A stretch of 37,880 nucleotides of DNA. Origin: Gammaproteobacteria bacterium (lineage in GTDB: Bacteria > Pseudomonadota > Gammaproteobacteria > Steroidobacterales > Woeseiaceae). Under the pieces are notes generated by a model that saw nothing but the letters and a program-made list of their open reading frames with translations, did not search any database and was not told where the DNA came from. Below are positions 34,090 to 37,880 of the stretch, piece by piece (position 1 is the first letter of the stretch; each line of letters begins with the position of its first letter). The position numbers and the translations under genes were made by a program. The stretch covers positions 1 to 37,880 of the forward strand of contig JAOUHU010000028.1 of the NCBI GenBank assembly GCA_029884455.1, in the 5' to 3' direction.

Positions 34090-34284
34090 CGGCCCGCCCC
34101 CAAAGCACCGCAATTCGTTTTATCCGTCCTATGACTGCAAAACGCTGCGGTGGTTCGCATTGTTGCCGTTTCGCGACCTGCATCACAGTCCTGCAATTTC
34201 GTGGCCGGATTATGCAAGCTTGCCGCCTGAAGCCTGCACGGGCGGTAAATAATAGATGCGGGCAGCTTTTGGCACGGATCCGGT

Positions 34285-35535
34285 ATGCAGGAAAACCACA
34301 CATCGCTGGGAAACAAGGCCTTTGGCGACGGCTCGTTTTCCCTGACGACGGTCAAATATCGTTCCCATATAGATGCGCTGAAGGCGGTCGAGTTCGCGCT
34401 GCACGATACCGGCGGCATCAGTCTTCTGGGTGGTCCGGACGGGGCAGGCAAGACCACGATTCTGCGCGAATTCGCGCTGCACCTGGCCAACGAGACCGAG
34501 GTCGTGTTTGTCGATGGCAGTCACCTGAAGCCGCACCAGTTGCTGGCCAAGATGCTTGCCCAGCTCGGTGGCGATGTACATGCCGGGTCAGACCAGCAAA
34601 TGTTCGCCGAGGTCGAGCGTATCGTCAGCGAACGAGCACGGTCGCGGCAATTGCCGGTAATGATTATCGACAACGCCGATCGGCTCTACCCAAGCTCGCT
34701 GGCGATTGTGAATCAGCTCGCCGGAATCGAGGTCAATGCGCGCTTTGCTATCCGATTCATCCTTGCCGGTCATGAGACGTTGCCAAACCTGGTCAATTCG
34801 GACGGTCTGGACAAAGTCGCACAGCGTAACCCGGGCAGCTATTCGCTGGGCCCGCTGTCAGCGAAAGAAACAATGATTTACCTGCACGCACGCATGCAGG
34901 CAGCAGGCAGCGAGCGGGCCGATACCATATTCCCCTTCGACGTCTGCGACCGCCTGCGTGAGCAGTCGGGCGGCTGGCCGGGCAAGCTGAACAGGTTTGC
35001 ACTCGAGGCAATCACGCGTTCGTCCGGTTTCCCCTTGAGCGTTGTAGACACCATCAGTGCCAAAAAAGTCGCCAAGGCTGCCGCGGACCTGCCAGTGCTG
35101 GGACGCAAGGTCGCGGCCAGTCGCCAGCCACCACGGCTGGTCATCAGCCGCAACGGCAAAAAGATCGGCGAATACGTGATTCGTGACAAAAAAGTGTTGC
35201 TTGGTCGCTCCGATTTCGCCGATGTCATCGTCAACGATGACTTCGTCAGCAAAATGCACGCGGTCTTCCTGCTGTACTCCGATGCCCTGGTGCTGCTGGA
35301 CCTGAACAGTGCCAACGGCACCACCGTGAACTCTGCAACCGTTGGCAAAACGATCCTGCGCAGCGATGACGTTATTTCACTGGGCAATCATCGAGTGAAG
35401 GTTGAAAATGCACCGCCGGTCAGCGCCGAGATGGAGGAGCTGATGAAATCTCCCGACACGCTGAAAATGAAGAACCTTATTGATCTGCGCCGGCTGCGCG
35501 CAAAGCGGCAGATAAAGCTGGCCGGGAAAAACTAG
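34285..35535 (+). CDS. AAA (ExeA/GspA-type) ATPase with C-terminal FHA domain, copy 1
   Basis: A 416-residue protein without membrane segments. The N-terminal ATPase domain (about 15-265) has Walker A GGPDGAGKTT (K56) and Walker B VMIIDNAD (D129), in which the usual catalytic Glu is Asn130. Domain order and the GWPGKLNRFA helix recall the ExeA/GspA/MshM family. After a short linker comes an FHA domain (about 283-375) with GR (R308), SKMH (S322, H325) and NSANGT (N344-G345), the residues that bind phosphothreonine. The C-terminal tail is basic (RRLRAKRQIKLAGKN). ExeA-type ATPases usually end in a peptidoglycan-binding domain; here FHA takes that place. It is convergent with the coiled-coil gene (stop codons adjacent) and paralogous to the gene at 36923. 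Confidence 0.88.
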   Translation: MQENHTSLGNKAFGDGSFSLTTVKYRSHIDALKAVEFALHDTGGISLLGGPDGAGKTTILREFALHLANETEVVFVDGSHLKPHQLLAKMLAQLGGDVHAGSDQQMFAEVERIVSERARSRQLPVMIIDNADRLYPSSLAIVNQLAGIEVNARFAIRFILAGHETLPNLVNSDGLDKVAQRNPGSYSLGPLSAKETMIYLHARMQAAGSERADTIFPFDVCDRLREQSGGWPGKLNRFALEAITRSSGFPLSVVDTISAKKVAKAAADLPVLGRKVAASRQPPRLVISRNGKKIGEYVIRDKKVLLGRSDFADVIVNDDFVSKMHAVFLLYSDALVLLDLNSANGTTVNSATVGKTILRSDDVISLGNHRVKVENAPPVSAEMEELMKSPDTLKMKNLIDLRRLRAKRQIKLAGKN

Positions 35536-36741
35536 TCAGGCGCTGCCGTATTTCCTGAAATGAAGTTCTTTGGCCTGGCCTATCCAGTCGTCCTGCTCCA
35601 TGCGACCGCGGAACTCCTTGAGTTCACGATTCACGCGAGCGATGTCATTGACGTCGAATGCCGCGATCTGGCGAAACGTGAAGATGCCAAGTTCGTGCAG
35701 GGTGTGTTCGAACACTTTTCCGATGCCAACAATTTCCTTGAGATCATCGTGTTCCTCGGCCACAGGCTTCGGCGCCGACTTGCCGTTTGACTTGCGTGCC
35801 CCATTGCTCGACTTGCGCACATCCTTGAGGGCACGCTTTTGCTGTTGTTCGATGTCGAGGAAATTTTTTTCGACCTCATCGAGCTTCAGGCGCAGGGTTT
35901 CGGACTTCATTTCGGATTCGCCAGCACGCTCTTTGTAGCGCTGCGCGTCGGACTCGTATTGTCGGCGGCTATTCTCCAGCGAGGTCACGCACTGTGCCAA
36001 TTCCCGGTTCTGGATCTTTAGTTGCTCGAGTTCCGCGGCATCGCGTTGCAGCGACTCGATTTCCGCCTGGGCGGTTGCCGAGTCGTAACGGAGTTGTGCG
36101 TTTTCGGCCTCGAGATTGATGGCCTTGCGTTCGAGCGCATCGAGGTTGTCGAGACGGCGCTGCGCGGCTTTCAGCATCTTGTTTACCGATTCTTTCTCAG
36201 AAACGGATGATTGCAGCAGGTTGGTAAACGATTCCTGCTCGGCTCGAGCATCATCGAGTTTGATCTCAAGCGCTTTTCGCTTTTCAAACGCTTTGCTCAG
36301 TTCGCCCTTGTAGAATTCGCGCGATTTCAGAAATTCAGCCTGGATTGTGGCGGCCTGTTGCTTGACGTTCAGCAGCGCATTTTGAAATGCGTTCATCTTG
36401 GCCTTGGTCTCTTCACGCTCGGTCCTGAGCGTGAACACGTCCTTGTTCAATTGCTTGCTGCGCTCGCGCAGCGATGCCAGTTCCGTCCGCGCGCGTGCGA
36501 CTTCCTGTTCATGACGGTGCGCGGCACCCTGTTGTGACTCGATGGTGGCGCGCAGTTTTTCGGCCTCGAGTATCAGGCGGTCCCTGATACGAGTAACAAG
36601 ATCGACCTTGTTCTGCCATTCGTCGGCCTGGCTGGCGAGGCGCCGGCGGCCGTAAGCAGCGGCAAACAGCCATACCAGGGCGGCGCCGATGCCAGCGGCG
36701 GCAAGCAGGTACAGGCCGGATTGCCAGTTAATTTCATCCAT
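35536..36741 (-). CDS. Membrane-anchored coiled-coil protein with C-terminal helix-hairpin-helix domain
   Basis: About 401 residues from the ATG at 36741 (MDEINWQSG). A GTG at 36792 would add 17 residues and is less likely. One transmembrane helix (GLYLLAAAGIGAALVWLFAA, about 9-28) is followed by basic residues, then a long coiled coil of about 250 residues rich in Glu, Gln, Arg and Leu. A low-complexity Ser/Lys/Asn linker leads to a C-terminal domain containing DLKEIVGIGKVFEHTLHELG and IFTFRQIAAFDVNDIARVN, the helix-hairpin-helix pattern seen in predicted flap-endonuclease-like and DUF4332-type proteins. The domain suggests contact with DNA or protein; no nuclease residues are visible. It lies between two paralogous AAA-FHA genes on the opposite strand. 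Confidence 0.75.
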   Translation of the reverse strand: MDEINWQSGLYLLAAAGIGAALVWLFAAAYGRRRLASQADEWQNKVDLVTRIRDRLILEAEKLRATIESQQGAAHRHEQEVARARTELASLRERSKQLNKDVFTLRTEREETKAKMNAFQNALLNVKQQAATIQAEFLKSREFYKGELSKAFEKRKALEIKLDDARAEQESFTNLLQSSVSEKESVNKMLKAAQRRLDNLDALERKAINLEAENAQLRYDSATAQAEIESLQRDAAELEQLKIQNRELAQCVTSLENSRRQYESDAQRYKERAGESEMKSETLRLKLDEVEKNFLDIEQQQKRALKDVRKSSNGARKSNGKSAPKPVAEEHDDLKEIVGIGKVFEHTLHELGIFTFRQIAAFDVNDIARVNRELKEFRGRMEQDDWIGQAKELHFRKYGSA

Positions 36742-36922
36742 ATCATCGGCAGTATGGCGAAGGCGCAGATTATGGAATATGACGGATTCCACAGATTCTG
36801 CGGCGGATACCGTTCTGCTCGGCGCTGGCAGCGGCAGGATTTGCTACATTATGCAATCTTGGCCACAGCCCCCTGCCGACAAGGGCAATAATGCCGGCAA
36901 ATAACAATAAGCCGCCCGGAAA

Positions 36923-37880
36923 ATGCAAAAACACCTGACCACACTTGCAGACAGGGCATTCGGCGAACGGGCCGATGCATCATTAATTGTTGCCTATGAA
37001 TCGCACCAGGACGCGTTGCGTTTCTTGTCCTCAGCGTTGAGCCAGCCAAATGGCATCGCACTTTTGCAGGGACCAGGCGGGTCCGGCAAAAGCACCATCG
37101 TGCGCGAGCAACTGGCCTGGTCGCGGCGCGCGGCGCCGGTTGCCCTGGTTGATGGCGTGCATCTTTCGCCGCGCCAATTCCTGCAAAGCGTTCTGGAACA
37201 GTTTGGCGTTGCGCCAGTGCCTTTGCACGACGAACAAATGCTGCAAGCGCTGAACAAATTTGCCGTACAAAAAAAGAGTAGCGGTCAGGCGCCTGTGATA
37301 GTTGTTGACAACGTGGATCGTGCTACGCCGAGCGCGCTGCGACTGCTGAACTGGTTGGCCGCGCTTGAGGCCCAGGATGGATTTGCATTGCGCTTCGTCC
37401 TGACCGGCCGCGAGGCGCTGTCGGCCTCCTTTCGCAATGACAGTACACGCAGCATTACACGCCGTAATGCGGCGACCTACTCATTGAACCCGATGTCAGT
37501 ACGCGAAGCGACGCTGTACCTTCGCACCCGTTTGCTGGCGGCAGGTGGTGCGCGCATCGAAAAAGTGTTGCCGCTGGATACTTGTGAGCAGCTGCACCAG
37601 GCTTCGCTGGGCTGGCCGGGCGCACTGAATATGTTTGCGTTTGAGCGCCTGCAGCAAACAGAGGAAAAACAGGACTCGAAGCCAGTGCCGCGCATCATCG
37701 TCAGCAGCGACGGCGAGACAATCGCCGAATACGAGCTGACCGAGCGCAAGTACGTGATCGGGCGCGGTGACCTGGCGGATATCATCATCGAAGATTCCTA
37801 CGTCAGCAAAATGCATGCGATGCTGCAGGTGTACCGGAATGCAATCGTGCTGCACGATCTGAACAGCACCAACGGTACAA
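36923..37880 (+). CDS. AAA (ExeA/GspA-type) ATPase with FHA domain, copy 2 (3' end outside window)
   Basis: The frame starts at the ATG at 36923 (CGGAA 3 nt upstream) and is open to the window end, 319 codons. It aligns with the protein at 34285 position for position: Walker A GPGGSGKST (K56), Walker B VIVVDNVD (D129, N130), a GWPGALNMFAFE helix and the start of the FHA domain (YVIGRGDLADIII, then SKMHAM and DLNSTNGT). The linker between ATPase and FHA is shorter. Both copies lack the Walker B Glu. The gene is divergent from the coiled-coil gene (181-bp gap). Duplication with divergence suggests a heteromeric complex or two differently regulated versions. Confidence 0.88.
   Translation, partial: MQKHLTTLADRAFGERADASLIVAYESHQDALRFLSSALSQPNGIALLQGPGGSGKSTIVREQLAWSRRAAPVALVDGVHLSPRQFLQSVLEQFGVAPVPLHDEQMLQALNKFAVQKKSSGQAPVIVVDNVDRATPSALRLLNWLAALEAQDGFALRFVLTGREALSASFRNDSTRSITRRNAATYSLNPMSVREATLYLRTRLLAAGGARIEKVLPLDTCEQLHQASLGWPGALNMFAFERLQQTEEKQDSKPVPRIIVSSDGETIAEYELTERKYVIGRGDLADIIIEDSYVSKMHAMLQVYRNAIVLHDLNSTNGT

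Overview
The window reads as chromosomal DNA of a gammaproteobacterium. The evidence is the rpsT / murJ-ribF-lspA neighbourhood, a full minor-pilin operon of type IV pili, a YceH/DUF480 gene, an RND pump and GC-rich codon use. An uncultured marine lineage (Chromatiales/Woeseiales-like) is plausible, but this is inference from gene style only. No phage, integrase, IS element, CRISPR array or replication origin is visible, and no gene-free stretch exceeds about 200 bases.

Layout. (1) 2-13218: two PilY1+PilE cassettes point towards each other around a housekeeping core. The left cassette (+) is the 3' part of pilY1 followed by pilE. The core is rpsT(-), murJ, ribF and lspA. A perfect palindrome follows lspA, and then comes a complete minor-pilin operon on the - strand, in transcription order fimT/gspH, fimT/gspH, pilV, pilW, pilX, a small periplasmic gene, pilY1, pilE. 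The ileS, fkpB and ispH genes that often sit with ribF/lspA are absent. (2) 13266-15952: a Fur-superfamily (Irr-like) regulator divergent from the pilin operon, a tRNA-Thr(CGT), a nucleotidyltransferase-like protein, and a DASS carboxylate transporter preceded by a possible coupled leader ORF. (3) 15956-21429: a peptide/amino-acid use cluster with an M14 carboxypeptidase and an SSS symporter (-), a decayed DUF885 peptidase pseudogene, and an M19 dipeptidase lipoprotein (+). (4) 21555-25830: a REC-GGDEF-EAL signalling protein, YceH, and an APC amino-acid permease. (5) 25805-29943: a group II truncated hemoglobin and a sulfotransferase (-), divergent from an 895-aa fusion of adenylation, carrier and SGNH-like domains. 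The fusion resembles DltA-DltC-DltD in one chain. (6) 29933-34089: an RND efflux adaptor and pump (-). (7) 34285-37880: two paralogous AAA ATPases with C-terminal FHA domains (+), the second cut by the window edge. They flank a membrane-anchored coiled-coil protein with a helix-hairpin-helix tail (-).

How the parts fit. The pilin genes would supply the priming/tip complex of type IV pili, and two PilY1/PilE sets imply alternative tips. The peptidases and nearby transporters suit growth on peptides. The most unusual loci are the Dlt-like fusion without an adjacent DltB acyltransferase, and the duplicated AAA-FHA/coiled-coil locus, where both ATPases share an altered Walker B motif.
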